Source of the DNA: Lancefieldella parvula DSM 20469
GTDB taxonomy: Bacteria; Actinomycetota; Coriobacteriia; Coriobacteriales; Atopobiaceae
DNA: 64,000 nt
Assembly: GCF_000024225.1 (NCBI RefSeq)
Contig: NC_013203.1
Location: forward strand, 1,388,501 to 1,452,500
Direction of reading: 5' to 3'
The notes beneath the pieces were generated by a model. That model was not told the origin of the DNA. It saw only the letters and a list, made by a program, of their open reading frames with translations, and made no database searches. The translations under genes and the position numbers were made by a program. Positions 17,658-26,673 of the stretch are shown here, in pieces; positions within the stretch are counted from its first letter, which is position 1, and every line of letters begins with the position of its first letter.

Positions 17658-18944
17658 TTATGCATTCTGCTCTTGAGAGAGATTCTGTTTATCCCAAACT
17701 TTTACGAATGGATAATAAATCAAAATTGAAACTAAAATCAAAACAATACTCAAAATAATAGCTCGGAAATCTCCACCAGTCGCAAGATATGCACCAATAG
17801 GTCCTGGAAGTGTCCAAGGGGCGTTAACTGATACGCGATTTACCAGACCAAGCACTGTTGCAAACCAAGATATAACTCCACACACAACAGGTGTAAGCAC
17901 AAAAGGAATTGCAAGGGTAACATTCAAAACAATAGGAGCACCAAAAATAATTGGCTCATTGATGTTAAAGAGCGCCGGGAAAAATGCAATGCGACCAAGA
18001 TCTTTTGCATACTTAGACTTACAAACAGTTACCAGCAAAATTGCAAGTCCAATTGTTGTACCAGCACCACCAATGAAAATGAACCATTGATAGAACGGCT
18101 CCGCACTAATCGAAGGAAGTTGAGTTCCTGCAACGCCAGCGGCAACTGCAGTGGTATTTGCCTCAAGCAAAGTAAGCCATAAAGGACGTGCGATTGAACC
18201 AACAATCGAGGCACCATGAATACCAAAGAACCAGAAGAATCCATAGAGCAACGAAATAAGCATAACAGCAGGAAGACTATCAGTTGCATACACAAGAGGC
18301 TTGATGAGAGTGGTAATGGCTGCATTCCAGTTAAATCCAAAGTAATAAGTAATGGAGCCAAAAAGAAGAATAACAAGCAGCGTTGGAGTAAGTGCCTCAA
18401 AAGATCGAGAAACTGATTCAGGCACTTGTTCAGGCATTGTAATCTTAAAGTTAGAGTGCTGTGTAAAACGATAAATATTAACTGCAATAAAAGTTGAAAT
18501 AATACCTACAAAAAGACCTGCAGATCCAAGATTTGCCATAGGAATAACAAAGCCAGTTACACCAGCGTTTGCATCTTTTAACACGTTAACTGGGTTGATG
18601 GTAAGAAGAAAAGCCATAACGGATAGAATCGCGCCAGAAAGCCCGTCTAACTTGAATGATTTAGCAAGACTGTTTCCCATTCCAAAAACGGCATAAAGCG
18701 CCATGATGTACATGGTCATTCGATATGGAAGAAGAATCTTTGCGGCATTTTGAGAAAGGAACTTATAAATTTCCCAATCTTGAGGGATAGGAGGAAACGC
18801 AATAATCAAAAAGAAGGAACCTACGATAATAAGAGGAAGCGCTCCGATAACACCATCTCTTACCGCCAGTAAATACCGATTAGACCCGAGAACGGACATT
18901 GCCGGTCCCAGCTTTTCTTCAAGAAACTTTTGTAACTTCTCCAT
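17658..18944 (-). CDS. PTS system EIIC component, lactose/cellobiose type
   Basis: The 428-residue integral membrane permease has about ten hydrophobic segments. It shows the family start (FLEEKLGPAMSVLGSNRYLLAVRDGVIGALPLIIVGSFFLI), the FFWFFGIHGASIVG motif and NINEPIIFGAPIVLN, where the conserved NEP glutamate binds sugar. It imports and, with EIIB, phosphorylates a beta-glycoside-like or aminosugar disaccharide. It lies between the EIIB and MupG-like genes. No EIIA is present in the cluster, so EIIA must come from elsewhere. Confidence 0.93.
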   Translation of the reverse strand: MEKLQKFLEEKLGPAMSVLGSNRYLLAVRDGVIGALPLIIVGSFFLIIAFPPIPQDWEIYKFLSQNAAKILLPYRMTMYIMALYAVFGMGNSLAKSFKLDGLSGAILSVMAFLLTINPVNVLKDANAGVTGFVIPMANLGSAGLFVGIISTFIAVNIYRFTQHSNFKITMPEQVPESVSRSFEALTPTLLVILLFGSITYYFGFNWNAAITTLIKPLVYATDSLPAVMLISLLYGFFWFFGIHGASIVGSIARPLWLTLLEANTTAVAAGVAGTQLPSISAEPFYQWFIFIGGAGTTIGLAILLVTVCKSKYAKDLGRIAFFPALFNINEPIIFGAPIVLNVTLAIPFVLTPVVCGVISWFATVLGLVNRVSVNAPWTLPGPIGAYLATGGDFRAIILSIVLILVSILIYYPFVKVWDKQNLSQEQNA

Positions 18945-19013
18945 TTGTTCCCTTCCTTCTCACAACGAACGTTAAAAACACTTCTTATAACAATTTCTCA
19001 TAACCTCTTAGCT

Positions 19014-19328
19014 TTACGCATTGCTCTTTCCGAGCAATGCATCAACTTCTTTTAAGATATTTTCAACATTGCAAAAGGCATAGTCTTGAGGAGCAATAAC
19101 TGCAACAGGAATAGCAACGGAATCAGCAATTTGCTTTTTTCTATAAGCTACTTGAGGCCCAAGCAACAACACATCATAGTCAGAAACTCTGTCTTCATAG
19201 CTTGCGGTGCCAACTGCATCAACCTTAATATCCATACTATGTTCTTCTGCATACTTTTCTATCTTTTTCATAAGTAGAGAAGTCGAAATTCCACCTGAAC
19301 ACACAAGAAGAATCTTATAATCAGCCAT
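19014..19328 (-). CDS. PTS system EIIB component, lactose/cellobiose type
   Basis: The 104-residue cytosolic phosphocarrier has the phosphorylated cysteine in ILLVCSGGISTSLLM (Cys10). Downstream elements DVLLLGPQVAYR and the C-terminal helix match the cellobiose EIIB fold. AAGGAG precedes the ATG. It is the first gene of the EIIB-EIIC-MupG group and follows the terminator of the fructan hydrolase gene. Confidence 0.93.
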   Translation of the reverse strand: MADYKILLVCSGGISTSLLMKKIEKYAEEHSMDIKVDAVGTASYEDRVSDYDVLLLGPQVAYRKKQIADSVAIPVAVIAPQDYAFCNVENILKEVDALLGKSNA

Positions 19329-19472
19329 AATTTGCTCCTTAAAGCTACTGTAAACATGCTTTAATTTAACACTTGCACTCTAATACGCTTAAGATCTTTC
19401 AAAAGAAATAGGTTATAGGTAGCTATTATTCCGTCAACGTCAAATAACCTGAAAGATACTATTAACATAACA

Positions 19473-19504
19473 ATAGCCCGACTTCATACATGAAATCGGG
19501 CTAT
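19473..19504. terminator. Terminator of the fructan hydrolase gene
   Basis: ATAGCCCGA (19473-19481) pairs with TCGGGCTAT (19496-19504), extended inward by TTCA/TGAA. It lies 30 bases after the hydrolase stop. The T-tract on the minus strand is poor. Confidence 0.65.
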
Positions 19505-19534
19505 GAAAATCTATACAACAGTTATATTACTACC

Positions 19535-22500
19535 CTAGTCCAGCTTGTCTCTCTTTTTCTTACGACTACCTGCAACCAATCCCGAACCCAGTAACGTTAA
19601 TCCTGCCGAAACAGCAACTTGATCTACAACACCTGTATTTGGAAGTGATCCATCAGAAGTTTTTGTAGAGGTATCTGTGGTAGTAGTTTGTGCTAATTGA
19701 TTAACAGCAGATGTTTCATTAGTAGTCACAGCATCATTTGGCGCCGTTTGTTGATTGTTTGTACCATTCTGAGAAGCTGTTTGCGTACCGACCTCTACAA
19801 TCTCATCTATAGCTGAGTCTACTGTACTGTCTTCAATTACCCTGCGATCATCTCCAGAAACCTCAACAAGGATACGTCGTAAACCGTTCTTTCCTGCAGT
19901 AATTAATCGACGTAAACCTTGTTTAAGATTTGGATTAGTACGCTCTTGTCTCTTAAACGGAATTGTTTCAGTAATAATATTCACGACTGGCTTACTAAAC
20001 ACAAGTTCTTTTACACCTTCATCAGGGGTAACCTGATATACAAGCTTTGCTGATAGCTTTCCAAAAACATCATTAAGATTTTGAGCTGCCGCATCAACTG
20101 CTGACTGTTCCACGTTCTCATTAGCCAAAACTTGCTTGGCTTGAGCAAGAGCTTCTTGATAGGCCCTTACCGTTTCCTCTGTATACAAACTAATATCAAC
20201 GTCATTTGCTTTATCAACCGCTTTTTGAAGATTCTCTTTATTTACCTTAGAAGCATGAGGGTTAGTTACAAAAAGATTCTGAACTTCTAGATCTCCATCC
20301 CATAGTCCAAGGCCAACATATGCATTGTTGTAGTATGAATCTACAGTATCAAATGTATGGTTGAGGTACTCTACCCCATCGACAAGAACTTTTACGCTGT
20401 TTTTACCCTTGATTACCTTAACATGATGGAATTTTCCGTCATTAAGACGTTTTCCATTCATACTACCTTCTGCAATAGTATCTCCCATAAAACGATACAA
20501 ACGAACCGCATCGTTGTCTCCAAATTGGACAGAATACGCATTACGTGGATCAACGTTTTCTGATGCATAGAAAATATTGATGAGACCTTTTTGATATTTA
20601 ATATCAACATCAAGCTCATACTCAGGGAATGGAATCTTCTGTTTTCCCATGTAGTAATCATTGGCGCTCACATTTTTATCGTATAGACTCTCTCCGTCGA
20701 CATACCATTTTCCAGCCACAGACGTTAAATCTTTTACGTTTGTCTTGAAATCGTTACGAGAAATAGAAACAGTAAATTCCTTAGACAACGTTGGGTCAGA
20801 TTTTGATGTTGCAGTAATTTTAACGGTTCCTTTTTTAAGCGCTGTTACTAAGAGCTTGTTCCCCTCTTCTTTAACAGAAACTAAATCAGGATTATCAACG
20901 CTCCATACAACGTCCTGCGGTACAGTTGAAGGCATTACGTATGCTTTAAGCTCAACAGTATCTCCAACATATACGTTATTTTGAACTGGTGACGCTTGTA
21001 CCAGCTCAAGCGGCTTTGTTGCTTCTTTTTTATCCGTCCACGTGCTAGCCAAAGGATACAGCGTTATATCCGCCTTAGCAGTACCGCCCTCAGCAAATGC
21101 ACTTACACCCAGACTACTTGGTGCAGGGAATATTTGATTGGCCCCCGCCACGGTATTACCGCGAGAAAACACTTCAACACTCGCTCTATCGACATAGATA
21201 TGTAAATCAATGCTACCGTCAGCGTTTCTCTTTACTGACTGGGAGTCTACCTGAGCAAATTTATTGCTCAAAATAATGCCCGACTTGCTACGATCAATGG
21301 AGAGCGTTTCCGTTTCCAAATCATATACGACTCTTGTTACTTCATTTCCACCTACGCGCAAATTAAATCCAACTTTTTTAGTATCTTTACCAGGGCGGAA
21401 TGTAGAAACAATTTCGTACTGATCTCCCGAGAAACCCTTAAGCGCATCGCTTTTCTCGTCTATATCAACATCTTTTAGAGTTATAGCCTTATCCTCTTGA
21501 CGCAAAGACTTGTATGCATCAATAGGCGTCTGTGTCAGACGATACGATCCATCTTGCTTAACAAGACCAAGTTTAAGATTAAGGTTAAATGTTCCGTTGA
21601 ATTTCTGTCCAACGGTATTAGCTACTAAATTGCAATAATCATCCCAGGTGTTCATCCAGTTAACTTCAACAAGTTCTGGCAACGTTGGATTTTCAGTAGT
21701 ACCAAAATCCTGAACATAATATGTCATCGCTGCATACGAATCTTTACCAAAATTCATGGATTGATCAGCTTGCTCAAACTCTGCGTCTGGAACGAACGTC
21801 CATTTGCCGTCTACCTGCTTGAAATCTCCCACTTTATAGAAACGACCGCCGCGCGATAAAACCCACTTGATGGTTCCATCGTTAGCTTTAATGGGATAAA
21901 GATCTGGACACTCAGTATGTAGATTAGGGTAGGTAGACTCTACTTTCCAATTACGTAAATTATCTGAAGAGTAAATTCTTAAAGGACCGCCAGCCACAAC
22001 CATAAACCACTTATTCTGCCAGCGGAAGACCTTAGGATCGCGGAAGTCTTGGGACTGTAATGGATCATCTGTCCAGTCAGCTGCAACTTGATCGACCTTT
22101 GTCCAAGTTCTACCTTCATCTTTACTGTATGCAAGTTTAATGCGCTGACCATTACCATCTGCTGTGATAAGTGCTACCAGCCCACCTTCACCATTATCAA
22201 AAAGGCCGGAAGTGTTATTAGGATCAGCAACAATACTGCCAGAGAACATGGCGCCATTAGCATCAGGATAAAATGCGATAGGCTGTTCTTTCCAATGAAC
22301 TAAATCAGTACTGGTTGCATGACCCCAATGCATGGGACCCCATTTGGTGTCATCGTGGAACTGATAGAAGAAGTGATAGACACCTTTGTAATACACCAAT
22401 CCGTTAGGATCGTTTGCCCATCCATCTTTAACTGAGTAGTGATATTGATCTCGATAAAGCTCGTTATAGTAAACTTCATCTGCCTGTCTACGATGTACAT

Positions 22501-23791
22501 TTAACCTATAAGTTACGCTAACATCCTGGCCATCATCAGTAGTGATAGTACTAGTAACTGTCAAATAATTAGCACCAACCGCAAGTGGAATATTCTTAAA
22601 ATCACTGTATACATGCCCAGCTGCATCAGTAACTTGAATCTTAGCAGCACTATTCTTTGGTTGGATATTCAAATCAATCGAAGCTGCATTATTTTTTACA
22701 TACTGAATAGTAACTGGCGAAGTAAACTGACCTTTTTGTTCTACTGTACCTGTCTTGGAAGTAACCGTAATGTCCTTAAGTTCGGGGCTTTCTTCCTCGG
22801 TTATTTCTTTATAAAACGTATTTTGAAAACGTACCTGACTGTTCCAATTCAAAAGTCCATAATAACCTTCAGAAATATAGGTATTTTGGCCCTTATCGTC
22901 TCTTTGTAACGTATAGTCGCCTAAACTTGCAACTAACACATCATTAACGTAATAAGATGTCCAAGAGCCTATAGACACTACTTTTAGGTGATAGGTATTA
23001 TCTGCTGTTGGCTCGATGTGCTTCTCGTTAATAAATTGATAATCACGACCACCTTGCCAACGCCAAAACTTAACGTTGTTACTTCCTCCATCAATATTGA
23101 CAGCATAGCTATTCTTGTTATTTGGGTCGTTGTTACTTCTAAAGACAAGTGCTGCGGCACCCTCTTTACTCAAAAACGTTACATCCGTTGAATATACAAA
23201 GTTCTTGCCTTTACTTTGAGAATAAAAGAAACTGTCGCCTTTACCACGGGCGTCGCTATACAGACCATCCTCGCGAGCTTCCCAGTTTCCATTTTGATCA
23301 CCGTGCGTATCTTCAAGATTAGTTTTAAATCCAGATTGATTTTCTGCGCTTACTGCGGATACCTCAGTTTTGTTCTCTGACTCTACTGCTGATGATAAAG
23401 CTGGCACTTCTTCTTTTTTCTCTGCAACATCTACCTTGTCATTTTTTACTTCATCGGTACTTTGATTTTTATCTTGTGCTTCTGCCGAAGTTTGTTTTAC
23501 ATCATCGGATGTTTGATTAGCCTCTGCATCTTGGTCTACATGCACTGTCTGATTAGTTTGAGCAGACTTTTCTGTACTACCTAAAGAAGAATCTGGTGAT
23601 GTATCTTGCTGACGAACCTCTACGACTGGTGACGATGTAGAAGTTGGATTAGCAAAAGCCTCCTGAACGCCAAAAATACCTATCTGTAACATGAATGCAC
23701 CTAATGCTGCAAGCAAACAGCCCGCGATTCTATGTGTACCAATTTTTCCCATAAACCATTTTTTATATGATGTATCGTGTTGGTCTTCCAT
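19535..23791 (-). CDS. LPXTG-anchored GH32 fructan hydrolase (levanase/inulinase type)
   Basis: This 1418-residue wall protein has a long signal peptide (cleavage near AFA-NPT, about 48), a low-complexity linker (50-150), and a concanavalin-like domain (about 155-330). The GH32 five-bladed propeller and beta-sandwich follow (about 440-920), with nucleophile Asp461 (NDPNG), Asp585 (FRDPK) and acid/base Glu627 (TECPD). After these come a bacterial Ig-like group 2 domain (about 925-1010), a second concanavalin-like domain, a FIVAR-type helical repeat (about 1195-1260) and the sortase signal LPNTG (1383-1387) with hydrophobic stretch and basic tail. It releases fructose or fructo-oligosaccharides from plant or microbial fructan at the cell surface. 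GGGAG supports the start. Confidence 0.93.
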   Translation of the reverse strand: MEDQHDTSYKKWFMGKIGTHRIAGCLLAALGAFMLQIGIFGVQEAFANPTSTSSPVVEVRQQDTSPDSSLGSTEKSAQTNQTVHVDQDAEANQTSDDVKQTSAEAQDKNQSTDEVKNDKVDVAEKKEEVPALSSAVESENKTEVSAVSAENQSGFKTNLEDTHGDQNGNWEAREDGLYSDARGKGDSFFYSQSKGKNFVYSTDVTFLSKEGAAALVFRSNNDPNNKNSYAVNIDGGSNNVKFWRWQGGRDYQFINEKHIEPTADNTYHLKVVSIGSWTSYYVNDVLVASLGDYTLQRDDKGQNTYISEGYYGLLNWNSQVRFQNTFYKEITEEESPELKDITVTSKTGTVEQKGQFTSPVTIQYVKNNAASIDLNIQPKNSAAKIQVTDAAGHVYSDFKNIPLAVGANYLTVTSTITTDDGQDVSVTYRLNVHRRQADEVYYNELYRDQYHYSVKDGWANDPNGLVYYKGVYHFFYQFHDDTKWGPMHWGHATSTDLVHWKEQPIAFYPDANGAMFSGSIVADPNNTSGLFDNGEGGLVALITADGNGQRIKLAYSKDEGRTWTKVDQVAADWTDDPLQSQDFRDPKVFRWQNKWFMVVAGGPLRIYSSDNLRNWKVESTYPNLHTECPDLYPIKANDGTIKWVLSRGGRFYKVGDFKQVDGKWTFVPDAEFEQADQSMNFGKDSYAAMTYYVQDFGTTENPTLPELVEVNWMNTWDDYCNLVANTVGQKFNGTFNLNLKLGLVKQDGSYRLTQTPIDAYKSLRQEDKAITLKDVDIDEKSDALKGFSGDQYEIVSTFRPGKDTKKVGFNLRVGGNEVTRVVYDLETETLSIDRSKSGIILSNKFAQVDSQSVKRNADGSIDLHIYVDRASVEVFSRGNTVAGANQIFPAPSSLGVSAFAEGGTAKADITLYPLASTWTDKKEATKPLELVQASPVQNNVYVGDTVELKAYVMPSTVPQDVVWSVDNPDLVSVKEEGNKLLVTALKKGTVKITATSKSDPTLSKEFTVSISRNDFKTNVKDLTSVAGKWYVDGESLYDKNVSANDYYMGKQKIPFPEYELDVDIKYQKGLINIFYASENVDPRNAYSVQFGDNDAVRLYRFMGDTIAEGSMNGKRLNDGKFHHVKVIKGKNSVKVLVDGVEYLNHTFDTVDSYYNNAYVGLGLWDGDLEVQNLFVTNPHASKVNKENLQKAVDKANDVDISLYTEETVRAYQEALAQAKQVLANENVEQSAVDAAAQNLNDVFGKLSAKLVYQVTPDEGVKELVFSKPVVNIITETIPFKRQERTNPNLKQGLRRLITAGKNGLRRILVEVSGDDRRVIEDSTVDSAIDEIVEVGTQTASQNGTNNQQTAPNDAVTTNETSAVNQLAQTTTTDTSTKTSDGSLPNTGVVDQVAVSAGLTLLGSGLVAGSRKKKRDKLD

Positions 23792-24145
23792 GCTACTCCC
23801 TACATCTAAAATAAAACTACGTTAAACGTCTAAATGTCCTGGACGCTTAAAAAACACCAAGCTTGTAGTATCTTAGTATTATTAGATACGTTTTTTATCT
23901 AATATCAAGATTAATTGATGAATGATTAAAAATAATTTAGATGCTTTAAAGACTTTCTAAATTATTTTAATATTTATATCAATACTTCTCGCAATTTTGT
24001 TTATTCATCTATATACATCTATTACTTTCATGCTGGCAAAATTGCATCCTAAAAAATAAAACCGCCTTCAAAAAATAAAGGCGGTAGTAGAAATTACTAT
24101 AAAAATTGTAATACACGTAGGATTTACGCTATAACCTCAATTCCA
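23792..24145. other. Intergenic region, 354 bp, AT-rich with hairpins
   Basis: The spacer upstream of the fructan hydrolase gene should carry its promoter. Visible structures are ATTAGATA/TATCTAAT around 23880-23903 and the longer imperfect pair AAAATAATTTAG / CTAAATTATTTT around 23929-23965, either of which could be an operator. A terminator of the upstream pair lies at its right end. No gene was seen. Confidence 0.5.
24050..24085 (-). terminator. Terminator of the LytTR-DUF3021 pair
   Basis: On the minus strand, ACCGCCTT pairs with AAGGCGGT around a T-rich loop and is followed by TTTATTTTTT. Confidence 0.85.
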
Positions 24146-24664
24146 TCATTGTGAACGACGTGTCTCTTGATACTTCTCAAATGCCTTTTGATACGCCAAT
24201 TGTTCCTGCTTAAATTCTCTATTAAAAAATAGCGTCGAAACAAAAAGAATTACCAAATACACACCAACAAATGAAATCCACGCCTCGAGTATATTTGGCA
24301 ACCACTCTCCAACATAAGCCAAGATAACTAACGTAATAAATAGGCATACATTAAAGCCTAAATAGCGCTTCCAATAACTCAACCGTAAAATACATGGCTG
24401 ATAATTAAACCAAAGCTGCTGAAAAATTCCCATGCTTATTCCAGCTAAAGCAATCGTCAAAACTAAAATATTATTTTGCCTGTTACCAAAATTTCCAAGC
24501 AAAGCAATAACAGAATAGACGCACGAAATAATTGTAAAATAAGCCGCTCCAGCAAATCCACCTTTTTGCAGTATCTCTGCAGTTGTTATGCTAATTCCAT
24601 CTTCACTTTCTTTTTCGAAAGCCTCATTACAATCATTCTGTCTCTGCTGTTTTTTCAGTACCAT
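24146..24664 (-). CDS. DUF3021-like four-helix membrane protein
   Basis: The product has 172 residues with a charged N-terminus of about 35 residues, four hydrophobic segments (about 36-55, 65-85, 103-123, 128-150) and a charged C-terminal helix. Length, topology and its place right after a LytTR gene match DUF3021 proteins, which in characterised LytTR regulatory systems restrain the DNA-binding partner. That role is inferred. GGGAGG precedes the ATG. It ends in TGA, unusual for this window. Confidence 0.72.
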   Translation of the reverse strand: MVLKKQQRQNDCNEAFEKESEDGISITTAEILQKGGFAGAAYFTIISCVYSVIALLGNFGNRQNNILVLTIALAGISMGIFQQLWFNYQPCILRLSYWKRYLGFNVCLFITLVILAYVGEWLPNILEAWISFVGVYLVILFVSTLFFNREFKQEQLAYQKAFEKYQETRRSQ

Positions 24665-24736
24665 TTTTCCTCCCTACCTTATAAAACTATTCTGGAAACC
24701 CTTACTTTTAGAAGCACTCACTAAAAGAAGCACCCG

Positions 24737-25180
24737 CTAAATTCCAATACGGCGTTTAAACTCTGGAGCATACTTTCTTGAAACAACAAGTTTTTTCTCA
24801 CCCAAAGAAAGTAACATGCGACCAGATCCTGCTGGACTAATCCCTGTAACGTGATCCAAATTTACTAATTCCTGCCGAAAAATACGCACAAATTCCGTAT
24901 CACTTAGTTCTCCTTCAAGCTCATTTAAGCGGCTGGAACTCTCAAGCGTTTCTCCTGTTGCAAGATGAATAAGGGCCATGCTTCCATTTGTTTGAACCCA
25001 TGCTACATCCGCAAGAAACACCATACGTCGATTAATAGTTCCAGGAATATACCCAGAAAGCTTGCCATCAGCCATTTGTAGTTGGCGAACAATCCCAGCA
25101 ACGCGTGGATTATCTGGCCCACTTAAAATGGTCACCTCAATTTGTGAGCGACCTTTTTCTTCTACTACGCGAATTTCCAT
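24737..25180 (-). CDS. LytTR-domain DNA-binding regulator
   Basis: The first 50 residues form a short N-terminal part. The rest (about 55-147) is a LytTR domain: FLADVAWVQTNGSMALIHLATGETLESSSRLNELEGELSDTEFVRIFRQELVNLDHV, ending in the strand pair that contacts DNA. It lacks a receiver domain, so it is not a classical two-component regulator. The start is set at the ATG at 25180; a TTG five codons upstream is the alternative. The following DUF3021-like gene makes a LytTR regulatory pair. The nearby fructan hydrolase or pilus genes are possible targets. Confidence 0.85.
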   Translation of the reverse strand: MEIRVVEEKGRSQIEVTILSGPDNPRVAGIVRQLQMADGKLSGYIPGTINRRMVFLADVAWVQTNGSMALIHLATGETLESSSRLNELEGELSDTEFVRIFRQELVNLDHVTGISPAGSGRMLLSLGEKKLVVSRKYAPEFKRRIGI

Positions 25181-25427
25181 GACCCATCCAAACAACTAAC
25201 TTGACAGAGACTCTTACCTCGAGGCACCTTTAATTTAATCGTTATAACCCTTATATAATGTCTTATATTTCCCAAATGCACTAATTAGCAAATAAAGTGC
25301 GTCCTTTTGCATTTTAAACACTGTTTAAAGCAAAAAAACCATTTAGCATGTATATGCTTTATCACATAGAAAATTATTAAAATTACACGCCAACAGCTAC
25401 TATGCACTGCTAACTGCAAAACAAATT

Positions 25428-25468
25428 AAATAAAAAGACTGACTCCAAAAGAATCCTGGAATCAGTCT
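25428..25468 (-). terminator. Terminator of the pilus gene cluster
   Basis: On the minus strand, AGACTGATTCC pairs with GGAGTCAGTCT (one G-U pair) and is followed by TTTTATTTAATT. It is the first terminator after the sortase gene, beyond the possible tiny gene. Confidence 0.85.
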
Positions 25469-25509
25469 AATGTTATGACACAAGCAACTAATTAACTTGG
25501 TCAATAAAA

Positions 25510-25602
25510 TTACTTACTTTCTATTACTGACTTCTTGTTGAGATAGAACACTACACATACAACCGCAAGCAATAAAAACATAACTCCCAAGCTATAAGAC
25601 AC
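25510..25602 (-). CDS. Possible small membrane peptide, about 30 aa
   Basis: A short frame between the sortase stop and the cluster terminator encodes a hydrophobic helix followed by Asn-Lys-Lys and a polar tail (MFLLLAVVCVVFYLNKKS in its core). It could start at a GTG (25602) or at an internal ATG (25581) preceded closely by GGGAG. It resembles the membrane-and-basic tail of a sortase substrate without the sorting motif, so it may be a genuine small membrane protein or the relic of a lost surface gene. No family is recognised. Confidence 0.3.
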   Translation of the reverse strand: MSYSLGVMFLLLAVVCVVFYLNKKSVIESK

Positions 25603-25673
25603 TGTTCATATCAACCTAAGCCTATGCTCCGTACCATTTTTTCTTGTTTAATAGTGGCCGTTCTGAAAAGAAT

Positions 25674-26648
25674 TTACTTCTTTATTTTTGAAAAAACTTT
25701 TGTACGTTTAGCGATAAAAGCCGCAATACTGACAACTACACCAGCACATACAATACCCAAAATAGAGAATAATATTGGGTGTCGACTCATATCTACCGAA
25801 GAATCAATGGAACGATTAGTCAACTCATTTTGATCGTTCCATTCGGCAGGAACATCCGTGCGCTCTGCATGTACTAATAACCTATGAGTATTAACACCAT
25901 AAGGAGTACACGTTACAAGCGTTACTTGATCTTTCCCTGGCTCAATAAAAAGACTATCTACCTGATTAGGTAAAACTACTTCAGTAGAAGTTACTCTATA
26001 CGCATGATCTTCCCCAAGAACATGAATAATAAACCAATCACCTGCTTGAAGTTCATTGAGTCGATCAAATATACGGGCGGTAGGCAGACCGGTATGACCT
26101 GCTAAAACAGTATGCGTTGACTCCCCGCCTATTGGCACAGAAGTATTTACTACATGACCAACACCATGCTGTAACACATCATCAGTTGTAAAGTGATAAA
26201 TAGGAAGATTCACTGAAATTTTTGGTATTATAAGCTCTCCCATAACACCATCATTTGCTATGTTCAGCACTTCTTTATATTCAGTAACCCCTGGCATAGA
26301 TTCTTTGCTATCAAAGGGGTCAATAACCCTAGAAGCACCATCACGAAGGTGCTTATTAAATTCAATTGCCCTTTCCTTTTCAGAAGAAAGGTCTGTCTTA
26401 GACATTGTAACTACTGTATTTTCTTGGGTAGCACTCACATTATTTTGAGTAAGTTGGTTAAGCCAGTTACTTACAAATGGATAGCTAATTAACGCAACAC
26501 CAGCAACCAAAACAATAATCGACATAATTAGCCATACGCGCGCACGCTTCTTTTTTTCTATACCTTTATCCGAGGCATTAAGAGAAGCAGGAGAATCGTT
26601 TGATTCTCCTGCTTTCAATACAGCCATCATGTGTTTTGGATTAGCCAT
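25674..26648 (-). CDS. Class C (pilus-assembly) sortase
   Basis: This 324-residue transpeptidase cross-links pilin subunits. It has an N-terminal membrane segment (about 38-58), the lid motif Asp110-Pro111-Phe112, catalytic His185 (VLAGHTGLPTARIF), Cys247 (VTLVTCTPYG) and Arg256 (THRLLVHAER), and a second C-terminal membrane segment with a basic tail, the layout of class C. The neighbours upstream encode a backbone pilin and a tip adhesin, its expected substrates. The ribosome binding site is weak, and starts at Met7 or Met8 are possible. Confidence 0.94.
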   Translation of the reverse strand: MANPKHMMAVLKAGESNDSPASLNASDKGIEKKKRARVWLIMSIIVLVAGVALISYPFVSNWLNQLTQNNVSATQENTVVTMSKTDLSSEKERAIEFNKHLRDGASRVIDPFDSKESMPGVTEYKEVLNIANDGVMGELIIPKISVNLPIYHFTTDDVLQHGVGHVVNTSVPIGGESTHTVLAGHTGLPTARIFDRLNELQAGDWFIIHVLGEDHAYRVTSTEVVLPNQVDSLFIEPGKDQVTLVTCTPYGVNTHRLLVHAERTDVPAEWNDQNELTNRSIDSSVDMSRHPILFSILGIVCAGVVVSIAAFIAKRTKVFSKIKK

Positions 26649-26673
26649 GATTAAACAGTAATACTAGAACTCT

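Larger units (their letters stand above)
25181..25673. other. Intergenic region with one possible tiny gene
   Basis: About 490 bp separate the LytTR gene from the sortase gene. The left half upstream of LytTR has palindromes, notably TTTAAACA-CTG-TTTAAA near 25314-25330 and AGCATGTATATGCT near 25346-25359, that could be operators. The middle holds a strong minus-strand terminator, and a possible 30-codon membrane peptide lies at 25510-25602. Confidence 0.5.

Noticed and set aside
23640..23791. Signal peptide of the fructan hydrolase as a KxYKxGKxW accessory-Sec signal
   Set aside because: Only a loose SYKKW...GK resemblance; spacing and the final Trp do not match, so a normal long signal peptide is the safer call.
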